This document shows positions 21,585-32,859 of a stretch of DNA of 64,000 nucleotides, in pieces. Both the position numbers and the translations under genes were made by a program. This DNA comes from Dugong dugon. Lineage: Eukaryota > Chordata > Mammalia > Sirenia > Dugongidae. The DNA lies in assembly GCA_030035585.1 (NCBI GenBank), contig CM057471.1:97341819-97405818 (forward strand), read 5' to 3'. The notes beneath the pieces are model-generated. The model was given only the letters and a program-made list of their open reading frames with translations. It did no database searches and was not told the DNA's origin. Each line of letters begins with the position of its first letter. Position 1 is the first letter of the stretch.

Positions 21585-22260
21585 TGTTGATCCTTGGCCC
21601 TGTATCACCTTCCTTTGGCATTGGACAGTACTCTCTTCTTTTTTGTACGCTTTCTTATCAGGACCTGTGTGGTTTGAATTATTCTGTCTTATTATATCTA
21701 TGTTCATTTAGTTTATTGACTTTCAGAGTCATTGCTTTTTAAACTGCCTGCTTTAAAAAGTTTTATTTTGTTTTTTCCTTTTCTTTGTTTTAAAATTAAA
21801 ATCAGATCTGTCTTTTATCATATCTTATTCTTTACATCTTTTCTGTCATTTTATCTTCTTTTATATAACTCTTTTTCTGCCATTTTGGGTTTTTGGTATG
21901 TTGTTTAGGTAGTTTTATGGATTTATTTTTGTTCTTTATTTTTATCCCATATCTACAGATGGTAAACAGGAAGCCCAGATACAGGGGAATGGTGTGAGGT
22001 CACTCTTTGCCCTAAATAAAAGAGGACAGATTTGCCTCTTGAGTTAGGCCTGCAATGACCATTTCATCCTACGCTGCACATTTAAAAAAAAAAAAAAAGG
22101 TCTGATGTATTTTCGATAGTTCTGAACTATCAGTAGGTTTAATTAAATGTTTCCTATTTTTTACTATAAAATGGCTAAAGTTTTTCTCCTCTTTGAAATC
22201 TTCAACCTTAAATTCCATTTTGTGGCTTTATTCTGAACTTTTGGGGGGGCTTATATTCAT
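21585..22260. other. T-rich stretch, unassigned
   Basis: T-rich intergenic sequence, perhaps an old antisense L1 fragment. A poly-A tract lies at about 22083-22098. No gene seen. Confidence 0.4.
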
Positions 22261-22263
22261 CTT

Positions 22264-22463
22264 GGAGTCCCTGGGTGGAGTAAATGGTTAATGTGCTGGG
22301 CTGCTAACCAAAAGGCTGGAGGTTTGAGTCCACCCAGAGGTGCTTCAGAAGAAAGGCCTGGCAATCTACTCACAAAAAATCAGCCACTGAAAACCCTATG
22401 GAGCACAGTTCTACTCAGACACATGGGGGGTCATCATGAGTTGGAGTTGACTCCATAGCAAAT
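22264..22463 (+). mobile_element. AfroSINE, long variant
   Basis: Head ggagtccctgggtgg, body 'aaaggcctggcaatctact' and 'tatggagcacagttctactc', and 3' end 'gttggagttgactcc'. Confidence 0.9.
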
Positions 22464-22489
22464 TTTCTTTTTCTTTTTAATATCTATTC

Positions 22490-23150
22490 AGCTTCCTGGT
22501 AACCTTTCATTTTGATATAATTTCAAACTTAATGAAAAGTTGCAAGAATATAACAAAGAACTCCTGTAATCCTTTAACCAGTATCACCAATTGTTTATGT
22601 TTTTTGTCCCATTTGCTTTATCTTTCTCTCCTTGCTCCACACAGACACACAAATATTATTTTTTCTCGGAATTTTTGGAAAATGAATTGCAGATATCATG
22701 CTTCTTTACTCCTCACTGTTCCAGTGTCCATTTCTTAAGAACAGAAACATTGTCTTATAGAACAACAACATGGTGATCAAAATCAAGAAAATTAACATTA
22801 ATGCAAAAAACTACTCCAAAGTCCATATTCAAATTTTGACAATTGTCCTAATGATGTCCCCTGGTTCAGGATGCAGTCTAGGGTCACATCGTACATGTAG
22901 TTGCCATTTCTCTTTTAATCTGGAACAATTCCTTAGCCTTTCCTGTCATTATTCTGATATTTTTGAAGAGCACAGGCCAGTTATTTTGGTAGAATTCATT
23001 TGGTTTGCGTTTGCTTCATGTTTTGTCATGATTAAGTTCAAACTATGCATTTTTGACATGTTTTTATGTTCTTCTCAGGGCTTATCAGGAGGCACATGTT
23101 GGTTTTTCCCACTATTGGTGAGGTAAAATTTGATCAGTTCGTTAAGGTCG
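22490..23150 (+). mobile_element. L1M 3'-UTR fragment
   Basis: Typical old L1M 3'-UTR words in order: 'aaaagttgcaagaatataac', 'tttggaaaatgaattgcaga' and 'tctggaacaattccttagcc'. Open frames of 61-118 codons crossing it are not genes. Confidence 0.65.
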
Positions 23151-23378
23151 TCCTGTATTTTGAATACAGAGGACAAAAGATCTTTGGCTTTTGAGAAACA
23201 GCTCAAAAAAAATTTTATTCCTTATCGTAAATTATTTTAAACTGCTTTAACTAAGACAAGTTACATCAAGATCACAGAAAAGGTGAACCAACATGATTTG
23301 CAGGATTACCACCATAGATTTGTCTCTTGATATTCCAGACAAGAATTTGCGTTTTCTTTAATTGCTTTCAAAGTCTCA

Positions 23379-23436
23379 GATAAACATTAAAACTTGAAAT
23401 CCATTAAGATAAACATTAAAACTTGAAATCCATTAA
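23379..23436. repeat. Perfect 29-bp tandem duplication
   Basis: Two identical 29-bp units sit head to tail (23379-23407 and 23408-23436), each beginning gataaacattaaaacttgaa. No variation between the units is visible. Confidence 0.95.
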
Positions 23437-24280
23437 GCAGAGGAATCCTACAGCCAAATTCTATTCTCTGCCATCCCCCAATTTCTAGGAGAATTCTCTG
23501 CATTAGCCGTTTTTAATGTTTCAGACATTCCCACACGTGAACTTTTTCTGCAGTTTCTACGCTTGAACTTTAGAATACAGCAAACTCTTGTCCCTTCTTT
23601 CCACTTCATACCACCTCAGTCACCTGCAACCTGCTAACTGCACCTCATTTGGCATGTTTCTTGGCTCCATCTTTTGTGGCATGGGATTCGTACTGAGGGG
23701 ACCCAAACCCTGGTGCCTCTTCACTTTAAGCTTGTTTGTCAATATGGGGGAAGAGCGTGAGAGGCAGGGAGCTGGGGACTCAAACAACAACCATTTCTTC
23801 ACTCAGTCAGTAACTTGCCTGAGGACACACAGTTCTGTTAGACTCAAAACCAATGCCTTTAACAGGATCTGCCCTGAGGCTATCCCTGAGTCATACCCAG
23901 ATCCTCTCTCCCCAGCCTTGGGTTGGGAGCTAGGCGTGGGCATCAGATCTTTTCATGGTTTCTTTCCTACTCCCACCAGCTGCAAGAAGACCCAAGCTGG
24001 CTGGGGCCTCATGCCATTCTCAGCTAGGAGTGGAGCTACTTCTCTCCAGCTTCAGGACATGCCTAACCTGAAAATCTGCTCCTTCCCCTCTGTCCTAAAG
24101 GTTTGTTCTCCTCAGCCGCATCCACCCATCGAACTCTTCAAGGTAGTGGAGGGGTAGGGTTGGGGACAGAGGGAGGTGATAATTTGGCAGCTTCTTTTTC
24201 TCTCCTTTCCCCATGTCTGACAGCTAATATATCTTTTTCGAGGCCCCAGGAAGTGGCTGAGGATGAAATTGGCTTTTACT
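23437..24280. other. Unassigned stretch with a chance 189-codon frame
   Basis: Moderately GC-rich intergenic sequence. The 23588-24157 plus frame is the longest one not sitting in a known element, but it has low-complexity Ser/Pro composition, no domain and no splice signals I can justify, and it crosses a MIR-like piece near 23815. I treat it as non-coding. Confidence 0.5.
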
Positions 24281-24312
24281 TATATATACACACACACACA
24301 CACACACAAACA
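24281..24312. repeat. (CA)n microsatellite
   Basis: A TATATACACAC... dinucleotide run next to the tail of the following SINE. Confidence 0.9.
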
Positions 24313-24509
24313 AACACATTGCCGTGGAGTTGATTCATAAGGACACTATAGGACAGAGTATAACTGTCCCATAGGGTTTTCAAGGTTGTAAATCTTTACA
24401 GAAGCAGACTGCCACACCTTTCTCCCATGGAACAGCTGGTAGGTTCAAACCGCCAACCTTTTGGTCAGCAGCCGAGCATGTTAATTATTTGCACCACCCA
24501 GGGACTCGT
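24311..24509 (-). mobile_element. AfroSINE, longer variant
   Basis: Minus-strand copy with 'gaagcagactgccacacctt' marking the longer subfamily and the head complement (caccacccagggactc) at the right end. Confidence 0.9.
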
Positions 24510-24534
24510 ATGCAAGCAACTTAAAAAAAAAAAC

Positions 24535-24694
24535 AAAAAACCTATTGCCATTGAGAGTCAATTTCGACTGATAGGGACCCCTACAGGACAGACTAGAACT
24601 GTCCCATACAGTTTCCAAGGAGCTGCTGGTGGATTGGAACTGCTGACCTTTTTTAGCAGCCAAATGTTTAGCCAATGAATCACTAGAGCCCCTA
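24535..24694 (-). mobile_element. AfroSINE, short variant
   Basis: Second minus-strand copy only about 25 bp from the previous one, separated by an A-rich tail. It is an independent insertion, because it lacks the poly-purine insert present in its neighbour. Confidence 0.85.
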
Positions 24695-24699
24695 AGTAC

Positions 24700-25354
24700 T
24701 ATTAAATCTCTGAGTAAGATTTCTTCAAAGAAGGCATAGCAATGTGTCCCAAATGAAATGCTGGCATCCCATGTCAGCCTTTCTCTGGGATAATTTTCAC
24801 TAATCTGGTTCACTTCCATCAAGTCAGTTTTTGAGAGATTTCTCTCCATATGCAGCCTTCCCGGTTCCTAGTCTAGGAGCAGTTGGATGAAGAGTCAGAC
24901 TCCAGTTGGACTCATCACCCCAGATGGATTTTTACCCTGCAGGTGGCTGCATTTGTATGTTTCTTCTACAAATAATACACACTTCACTCATTAACCAAAC
25001 AGGGCCTGTCTGAGAACCTAAACTCCAGTATGAATAAAACTCCCTCCCTGGATTTAAAAAAATACCAAAGGATCCTTTGATTAATTCTGGATTTACTGAA
25101 GTGAAAACAAGTGACAAAGATAAGGCTTAGCTTGCTAATCATGCTAATGTAATTTATGTGGCATTTGATATCTGAGCTCTTGTGATTACTTAATAATAAA
25201 TAATATGTTTCTTCTGACCTTGATCAGCTCCCCAGTGAATGGAAATGAGATGTCTCAGTATTTGTATTTCTTTTGCCAAACTGCATATATATGCTTTAGA
25301 TGGGAGGCCTTGATTTGAAAATCTTTTAAACTCTACATTTCACAAAAGGAGACC
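24700..25354. other. Intergenic stretch, no recognised feature
   Basis: Ordinary AT-rich non-coding sequence. Short open frames here carry no domain. Confidence 0.4.
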
Positions 25355-25530
25355 TGGTATGGTATAATAATAACTGCATGAAAAGTCAAAATGCCTGGTT
25401 TAAAATTTCTACTCTGTCACTTACCAACTATGAGATTTGGGAGCCTGTTACTTAATCTCTATAATCTGGAGATAATAACACCTAAGTTATAAATCTTTGA
25501 GTCTTAAGTGAATGTATATAAAGTTACTGA
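25355..25530 (+). mobile_element. MIR
   Basis: MIR core order: 'tgcctggtttaaaatttcta', 'ctctgtcacttaccaactat', 'ttacttaatctctataatct' and a 'ggagataataacacct' block. Confidence 0.65.
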
Positions 25531-25990
25531 CCATTGGCAAACTAGTTCATTGAACCATTTTCACTCGTAAACTCAAATGCATACTTGTTTTGATGATGCT
25601 ATTGGCAAAACTGCACCCACAGAAAAACTAAAACTATGGGAATTATTTCCCCAGGACTTATCCCAAGGTGATAGGTGTATAAATCAATGAAGAAAATACT
25701 GGCCCATCACATTTATAACCTTCATGTTTGTTCCACATCCCCCTCATTCCACCATCCCGTTTCTCTTCTTCCTTTACAGATACACTCCTCACAGGGCTGT
25801 CTCTACTCATTCCTTCCCATTTCCTCTTGACATATTTCTTCAGTTTTGGAACATTCTTGGCCATGTGCAAGTGAAATGTTGCTTCTGTCTCTTCTCTCTG
25901 TTCTCCCTCTGGAACATGAGCAAGGGCTTCCGGTCTGGCAATCTTTTTTCTAGAGTAAGCTTTCCCAAGCTCTAGATTGGGATGGGAGTG

Positions 25991-26671
25991 AGGTGGTGAT
26001 TCTCAAACTTGAGTGTGAATCAGAATCAACTGTAAGACTTGTTAAAATAGACTGCTAGGATTCACCCCTAGAGTTTCTGATTCAGTAGGTCTAGAAATCG
26101 TATTTCTAACAAATCTCCCAGGTGAAGTCAATGATACTGGTTGTCATGGTTTGAATTATGTCCCCCAAAAAATGTGTCTATCAATTTGGCTGGGCCATGA
26201 TTCCCAGAATTGTGTGGTTGGCCTCCATTTTGTGATTGTAATTTTATGTTAAAGAGGATTAGGGTGAGATTGTAACACCACCTTTACCCAGGTCACATCC
26301 AGTGTAAAGGGAGTTTCCCTGGAATGTGGCCTTCACCAGCTTTTATCTCAAGAGATAAAAGGAAAGGGAAGCAAGCAGAGAGTTGGGGACCTCATACCAT
26401 CAAGAAAGCAGTGCTGGGAGCACAGCATGTCCTTTGGACCGGGGTCCCTGCGCAGAGAAGCTCCTAGTCCAGGGGAACACCAAAGAGAAGAAGGCCAACA
26501 GAGAGAAAAAGACTTCCCCTGGAGCTGATGCCTTGAATTTGGACTTTTAGCCTACTTTAACTGTGAGGAAATAAATTTCTCTTTGTTAAAGCCATTCACT
26601 TGTGGTATTTCTGTTGTGGCAGCACTAGATGACTAAGACACTGGTCCACAGACAAATTTTGAGAACCACTG
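25991..26671 (+). mobile_element. MER5A (hAT-Charlie), split by a solo LTR
   Basis: Left part 25991-26141: 'attctcaaacttgagtgtg', 'cagaatcaactgtaagactt' and 'gagtttctgattcagtaggt'. Right part 26646-26671 ends in 'ttttgagaaccactg', the terminal inverted repeat. It is a non-autonomous DNA transposon fossil interrupted by the MaLR LTR. Confidence 0.85.
26142..26640 (+). mobile_element. Solo MaLR-type LTR with 5-bp TSD
   Basis: A 499-bp LTR from TGTCATGG to AAGACA, the same family as the MaLR at 10825-12499. GATAAAAGG (about 26354) is the TATA-like box, about 28 nt upstream of the inferred RNA start (ggggacctcatacc). AATAAA lies near 26570. CTGGT is duplicated at 26137-26141 and 26641-26645, so this entered by ordinary integrase-mediated insertion and then lost its internal part by LTR-LTR recombination. 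Confidence 0.92.
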
Positions 26672-26845
26672 GAGTAAGGAGATTATCAGGTCTCTGCCAC
26701 TCTCACGATATACTAAATTCTCCAGCTTAACTTTATCAATAACACAGGTGCTATTTTGATGTTTCGTCTGCTGACTGAACTATGTCATTTCTGAAATGAT
26801 TCATAATCTAGACAGGAAAGAGAGATGTTATTTATTGAACCCCTC

Positions 26846-27245
26846 AAAATCCCAACAGCTACTTTAATTACCTACCATGTGCTAAATACTTTATGTGTTT
26901 TATCTCATCTGGTTCTCACCAAAGCCCTAACCCAAAAACCAAACCTGTTGCTGTTGAGTCAATTCTGACTCAGCAATCCTATAGGACAGAGTAGAACTGC
27001 CCCATAGAGTTTCAAAGGGGCAGCTGGTGGATTCAAACTCTCAACATTTTGGTTAGCAGCCGAGCTCTTAATCACTGTGCCACCAGGGCTCCAAAGCCCT
27101 GACATCATCTCAGTTTTCAAACAAATAAATTAACACATCAAAACATTAAATAATTTTCCCAGGTCGCACAGTTTTGGAGGCAGAATTCAAACCAAGGCAG
27201 CATGATTTCAGAACTTATAGTTTTAACCACTAAACTAGACTCCCT
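26846..27245 (-). mobile_element. MIR, split by an AfroSINE
   Basis: Antisense MIR words on both sides of the SINE: 'ctaccatgtgctaaatactt', 'tttatctcatctggttctca', then 'ttcccaggtcgcacagtttt' and 'ttttaaccactaaactagac'. Confidence 0.7.
26932..27090 (-). mobile_element. AfroSINE with 13-bp TSD
   Basis: Short-type minus-strand copy inserted in a MIR. The TSD is ccaaagccctRac (26919-26931 and 27091-27103), with one A/G difference. Confidence 0.93.
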
Positions 27246-27249
27246 CATG

Positions 27250-28383
27250 GATGGAAATGTGAAAGTCAGCAGAGTTTGGATCTACATCAAGTACAGCCAT
27301 TCATCCTCCCTGGTAATGATTCATGATCTGTGTTTACCCTTATTAATGCGGCATACATCACTGCTCTCCTAAGGTCATCACAGTTAACCCCAGAAGTTGC
27401 TACAGAGAATGTTAATATCACAATCCAAACTCTTCTAAAGGTATTGTACTGTTGAGCAAAGCAAAATCAGAACAAATATCAGAAAAGTAATTTGTATTTT
27501 CAGATTCCTTTTATTAACGAGATGCTAAACTTCTCATTCTAAAAATACTTATTGAACATTACTATTTGCCATGTAGCTATGGAATTTTAGGGTACTTAAT
27601 AAATAGCACTCCTCTTCCCCTTCAAATTTCTGAATCAATTGAGAAACAGAGAGACAGTAAGGTAGACAAAGGACCAAAATTTACATTTTATTACTGATAC
27701 AGCTGATATTGGAAAATGTGGCTTATTCATACAGACAAGTATCCTCCTAATCTTGAACACTAGAATTGGACAGTGACTTCCCAAGTGACAGGCAGTGCTG
27801 GACCACCACAGTCCTCACTCATGTGGATATGAACTTCACTCTTATACTCACCTCATGGCCACCTCCCCTGCAGACCTATAAGCTGAAAGTTGCATCTGCC
27901 CATATGCCTCAGGGCAAGATGCGACTTAGATGACCTCTAGTTGCCTACTGCCCTCTTCAAAACTATTTCCCTTGCCTCCTTCATAAAATACAAATCTTAG
28001 CTCCTGCCATTGCTAACTTTCCCAGCTTCATCCTCGCTGTCATCTGTCAGTGTGAATGTCATTCACCATCTTACTCATTAAGTTCTTTAGCACTAGATTT
28101 ACTGTATTCTTCTCCACTCTATGGCCATCATTTTGAGACCTTGGCGTCCATGTGTACAACACAATCTTTCATTGCCTTGTCTTCTCACTTCCTGACCTCT
28201 TCACTTACAATGATTCTTTTCAAGATACCACCTTGTCTCCTCACTCCTATGGTTATACCCTAGATCATTTCATCATCAATATCTTCACAATAGTCAAATG
28301 CATGCTTCATGTATCACACTCACTAATAACTATCTTTTCTCTTTCTACCTTATCCTAATACCATCCCCCAAAGCCATTCTTCT
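27250..28383. other. Intergenic stretch, no recognised feature
   Basis: Non-coding sequence with C/T-rich parts (27960-28370) and no assignable repeat or gene. Confidence 0.4.
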
Positions 28384-28385
28384 GG

Positions 28386-28590
28386 ACCTGGGTGGTGCAA
28401 ATAGTTAAGCACTCAGCTGCTAACCAAAAGGTTGGAGGTTCGAGTCTCCCCAGAGGCACCTCAGAAGAAAGACCTGGTGACCTATTTCTGAAAGCCAGCC
28501 ATTGAAAACCTTATGGAGCACAGTTCTACTCTGATACACATAGGGTCGCCATGAGTTGGAACTGACTCAATGGCAACTGGTTTGGTTTGG
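28386..28590 (+). mobile_element. AfroSINE, long variant
   Basis: Head ggacctgggtggtgcaaat, B-box-like GGTTCGAGTC, 'aagaaagacctggtgaccta', 'tatggagcacagttctactc' and 'ggcaactggtttggtttgg'. Confidence 0.92.
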
Positions 28591-28968
28591 AACCATTCTT
28601 CTACTTAATTGAGAAGTCTAATCCACTGACCTTGGCCCCACTTACTCTCAGTGTTCACCCACTGCTTGTTTTAGGTTCCCTCCCTTACTCAACAAAATAA
28701 CCCCTCCTTTGTGAACACCCTTTGCTCCATTAATGAGAATCATTCCCTTGCAAACACACTCAACTATATTCCCCTCTTTCACATTCTCATATTTTCCTGC
28801 CAAATTACAACCCTGGAAAAACTCAACTGCTTGTTTTCTCTGCTCATGTCCCTGGAAAATGACAGTCAACGGAGAAAATCACACTGCCTACTGAGTGGAT
28901 TCCACTTTAACTTCATGACTACATACCCCACATGGGCACTCACCAGTGATCTAGTAAGTTTGCTTACT

Positions 28969-29353
28969 GTTATATAACGTAAGAAAGATAGAATTCCCCA
29001 AAATCACATGATATGAGTTAAAGAACAGGTTTTATTGAGGAAAATTACAGGCTAAGGGTCATCAAGAGAAGGTCCCTGACCTTCCTGTGTGTCAAAAAGA
29101 GGCCTGCAGGGGACAGGAACTGGTGAACCCACAGCAGGTCTGTGTATTAATGGAGGGATCCAACCTCCCTATTGCTGTTACTCCTTAAAGGACAAGCATG
29201 ACAGCAACCTTGTCACTGGGTAAACAAACTGGCCACTGGACACCGAATGTCAATGCCAGCTGGGCAGGGACTTGCTTATGAAACCAGATTCTCAATACCT
29301 GATGACCTTGGAGCTTGTGGGAAGTTTTAGCCCCTCCACTCATGGTGGCAGTG
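28969..29353 (-). mobile_element. Candidate LTR, family unknown
   Basis: On the minus strand there is an AATAAAACCTG near 29028 followed by an LTR-like end at TATATAACA (28969). The upstream part is moderately GC-rich, as in ERV LTRs. No TSD or internal region was found, so this is tentative. Confidence 0.35.
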
Positions 29354-29440
29354 AGTTATTGTTGTGTTGTTAGGTGCAGTCGAGTCAGTTCTGATTCATA
29401 ACAACCCTATGTACAACAGAACGAAACACTGCATCAAGAT
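29354..29440 (-). mobile_element. 3' tail of a tRNA-Gly-type SINE
   Basis: gttgttaggtgcagtcgagt, then 'acaaccctatgtacaacaga' and 'cgaaacactgcatc', is the 3' portion of the same SINE type as 5832-6182. Confidence 0.6.
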
Positions 29441-29557
29441 GTCACTCCATTTCCCTTTACTCCATTATATAGGAAAACTTTTTGAAAACTCTTCTATAGT
29501 TATGATAACTGCTACCTAATTTGCCATTTACTCTTTAAAAATTTTTGTTAAATATTA

Positions 29558-29718
29558 ACCCAAACTCAAACCCATTGCCATCGAGTCAATTCTGACTCAT
29601 ACTGACCCTATAGGACAGAGTAGAACTATAGGGTTTCCAAGGAGCAGCTGGTGGATTCAAACTGTCGACCTTTTGCTTAGCAGCCGAGCTCTTAACCACT
29701 GTGCCACCAGGGCTGCAA
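29558..29718 (-). mobile_element. AfroSINE
   Basis: Short-type minus-strand copy: 'caaacccattgccatcgagt' to 'ctgtgccaccagggct'. It is inserted at the left end of L1 sequence. Confidence 0.9.
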
Positions 29719-30080
29719 TGGAATACTACTCAGCAATAAAAAGGGATTGAACTGCTGACATATGCAGTGACAAGGATGAATCTCAAAAGCATGCTGAAAG
29801 AAGCCAAACACAAAAGAGTACATACCGTATGATTCCTCTTAATGAGGAAATGTAATATACTGTGCTAGAAATCAGAACAGCAGTTGCCTTTGGGGCTAAG
29901 TATGAATTGACTGGGAAGGGGCATAAGGGGTGACAGAAAACGTCCTCTATCATGATATGGTTGTGGGTTTGCATATGGGGTTATGTGTGCATAGGCATTT
30001 GTCAAAACTCAACAAACTGTAAACTTAAGATTTGTGCATATAACCGAATATAAATCATACTTCATTTAAGAAACTGAAGA
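29719..30080 (+). mobile_element. L1M 3'-end fragment
   Basis: Sense L1 words: 'tggaatactactcagcaata', 'gacaaggatgaatctcaaaa', 'tttgtcaaaactcaacaaac' and 'taaacttaagatttgtgcat'. Confidence 0.75.
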
Positions 30081-31204
30081 GCAAAATATAAACTGTAATG
30101 AATTGATATCAAGATTTTAAATAAAAAATAGTTAAATAAAGTTGAACCTATCATTTGATTAAAAAATCTGTGACTGGGGCTTTTGTGTCAGGGAGGGTGG
30201 TGGCATTTTTTACTACCATTGTCTTTTTAAAAACTGGTATATTGGTTATTAGTATACTCGGATTTTTACTTCTGCTTGGCCAGTTTTGGTAATTTACATT
30301 TTCTAGAAAAAATATTAAAGAGAGAACAATATATGATGCTTTCAAATCACGAGGCTACTGGTTTCTCTCTGTGTGTATCTCAGAGTAAGTCAGCTGTCCT
30401 TAATTCCATTCATGTCTTCTGAACAAAGTAGGGAATTGAAGCTCCTCAGTGGACTCAGGGGCGTCGCACCAACACACAGTCTCTGGTTCATTCTGGATTG
30501 GTTAGTTACATATAAGTAGGTTGACCATACATCCAAATTTGTCTCAGACAATGCTAATTTTTCACCTATTGTCCAATGATAATTATTAATAGGGCCCCTT
30601 TCATTCTTCATCATGTCCTGGTTTGGATAATAAATGATGCAGTCACCCTGTGTGTAAGGAGAAAACTTACTTAAAAGATTTCTTGGGCTATCAGCTTCAT
30701 AATATCAGGCAGAGGAAATACGACAATTCTCAAAACTAATAGGTTATTTGTAACCTAGTAACAAATCGGGTTTGTAACCTAAACTCAGTTTAAAGTCACT
30801 TAAATAAAATCTCTTAATAAAATAGTAACCTCCAAGATACTCATGAAATATTACACAGTTGAAACGCATTATTCAATTGTTGAAGTTTTTCCAGCCTTTC
30901 TTTGGAAATTTGTCATGTAAATATATCTCATCTTATATTTAAGCGGAAATAACTTTGTCTGTCTTGATAACCTTTATTTTTACTGCACGTTAAAAAAAAT
31001 TATCAGCAAATATGAAATCCATCCTTAAGTGTTTCCTCAATTTTGTATCATTAGATGTTTCTGCTCTTTCCCCCTCTCACTCTAGACCCTGTTTTTTCAA
31101 GGGGAGAAGTGTCTCACTCATTTCTGATGCTTCATGGGTATAGGAAAAATGGCCTCATTTCATATTTGATAAACTAAAATAGAGGTGGCTTTACAGATGT
31201 TGAA
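30081..31204. other. Intergenic stretch, no recognised feature
   Basis: AT-rich non-coding sequence without assignable repeats. Short minus frames at 30151 and 30390 carry no domain. Confidence 0.4.
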
Positions 31205-31440
31205 TGCGGGGTTCATCCAGGGTAGAACAGAAATTTATTTGCTTACAATTCAGGAGGATAGAAGTCTGAATTCAGGGCGTGGCCCTAGAGGGAGGTCCTT
31301 CCTTGTCTAGTTCAGCTTCTAGTAGCTGCCAGCAACTCTTGGTGTTCCTGGGCTTATAGATGCATCTGTGTTTGCTGCCTTTCTCTTCCCCATAACACGA
31401 GTGAATTTTATGGTTTATAAATTGTACCTCAGTAAAGTTT
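31205..31440 (-). mobile_element. Old MLT-type LTR fragment followed by L1 end
   Basis: 'cagaaatttatttgcttaca', 'agctgccagcaactcttggt' and 'cttatagatgcatctgtg' resemble antisense MLT/MaLR-type LTR sequence. 31400-31450 resembles an L1 3' end with a T-run. The family is uncertain. Confidence 0.35.
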
Positions 31441-31775
31441 TTTTTTTATGTAAATTCTCAGAGGGCTTGGGCTTTCAGCTCAGAGAGGCAAGAAACACTG
31501 TCAGTCAGAACTCAAATTGCTAGAACAGCCACGCTCCCTGAAGCAGCAGGTCTGTAAGGCAGCATATTTTGGGACCAGCCTGGTACCACTGGGAAGATTT
31601 TGGTTACCCACTCGGCCCAAAGGAGGAGCTGCTAGCAATAGTATCTCACAAGTTCCAACTAACTAGTTGCATGTTAATTTTCAATAGGGTAGGTGGCAAA
31701 GAACTCAGTCACATTGCCAGGTCTGGGTACAAGGAAGGCTGGAAAATATGGGCAGCAATATACCACCTCAGTGAA

Positions 31776-32072
31776 CCCTGGTGGTGCAATGGTTAAGCAC
31801 TCAGCTGCTAACCAGAGGGTCAGCAGGCAGTTGGAACCTACCAGCTACTCTGCGGAGGAAAAGCCCTGGCAATCTGCTTCTGTAAAGATTATAGCCTATC
31901 ACAAAACAATTTGTGTATTAACTGTTTAATGAGAAACTAATTTGCTATGTAAACTTTTGCCTAAATCACAAGGGAGAAAAAAGATTACAGCCAAGGAAAC
32001 CCTATGGAGCAGGTCTACTCTCATGTAGGGTCGCTATGAGTCAGAATTGACTCAATGGCACACAACATCAAC
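31776..32072 (+). mobile_element. AfroSINE split by a short L1 3'-end insertion
   Basis: The left part 31776-31896 and right part 31980-32072 form one long-type SINE with an RTE-like tail (caatggcacacaacatcaac). Between them lies an 83-bp insertion with its own TSD. Confidence 0.9.
31897..31979 (+). mobile_element. 83-bp 5'-truncated L1 3' end with TSD
   Basis: 'actgtttaatgagaaactaa' and the adjacent bases equal the last about 80 bp of the module-A 3' UTR (compare 42310-42380). Target duplication aaagattaYagcc lies at 31884-31896 and 31980-31992 with one T/C difference. Confidence 0.88.
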
Positions 32073-32642
32073 ATATACTATCTCATTCTTTGTTGTCATT
32101 TGGATCTTTCCTTCATCACATCCCCACAGAAACCAGGTCTACCACTCTTACGACACTTATTTCATCCTGGCTCATGCTGTAGTTACTTCTTAACATGTAG
32201 TTCTCTCCTTTGAAATCAGAAGCTAATAGAGGGCCACACCTTTATTTTGGCTTACCCTCAGAAACCTAGATTGTTTTCTGCATGTGGATAGCATATTTGG
32301 GACTCGAGGCCTAAATTCTGTATACTATTATCTGAAGTATTTCAAAACCAGAGGCTTTGTTTTCCAGCTAAAGGCAATCCAGCTGTCTTGTATCTGCATA
32401 AAATAAGCGGGTGAACGCAACTGATTCTATCCATCAACAATTGCTCCCTTTAACGAGAAAAAACTGCATGGCTGTATTAGTCAACATTTTGTAAATAAGC
32501 TGTATTCCAAAAATCCGTTTGTAGAGTAGTTCCTTCGAATGCTGAACATATTTTCACTAGTACTAATATGATAAACAATGGTACAGTTTACAGTTCTGGG
32601 ACCCAAAGTCAACTGAATTTTTGAAGAAGCTTAGTGCTAAGA

Positions 32643-32847
32643 TTGGAGTCCCTGGGTAGTGCAAATGGTTAATACGCTTGGCTGCTAACCAAAATGTTGG
32701 AAGTTCAAGTCCATCAGAGGCACCTCAGAAGAAAATCCTGGTGATCTACTTTTGAAAAATCAGCCATTAAAAACTCTGTGGAGCACAGTTCTACTCTGAC
32801 ACACAAGGGGTTGCCATGAGTTAGAGTCAACTTGATGGCAACTGATT
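32643..32847 (+). mobile_element. AfroSINE, long variant, with 12-bp TSD
   Basis: Long-type copy bounded by the perfect repeat TTAGTGCTAAGA (32631-32642 and 32848-32859). Confidence 0.95.
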
Positions 32848-32859
32848 TTAGTGCTAAGA

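Noticed and set aside
21585-22260. 3' LTR of the gamma-like ERV
   Set aside because: No sequence matching 14274-14711 was found downstream of the env remnant.
23588-24157. 189-codon plus-strand open frame
   Set aside because: Longest frame outside recognised elements, but no domain, no exon-like borders and overlap with a MIR-like piece; best read as chance.
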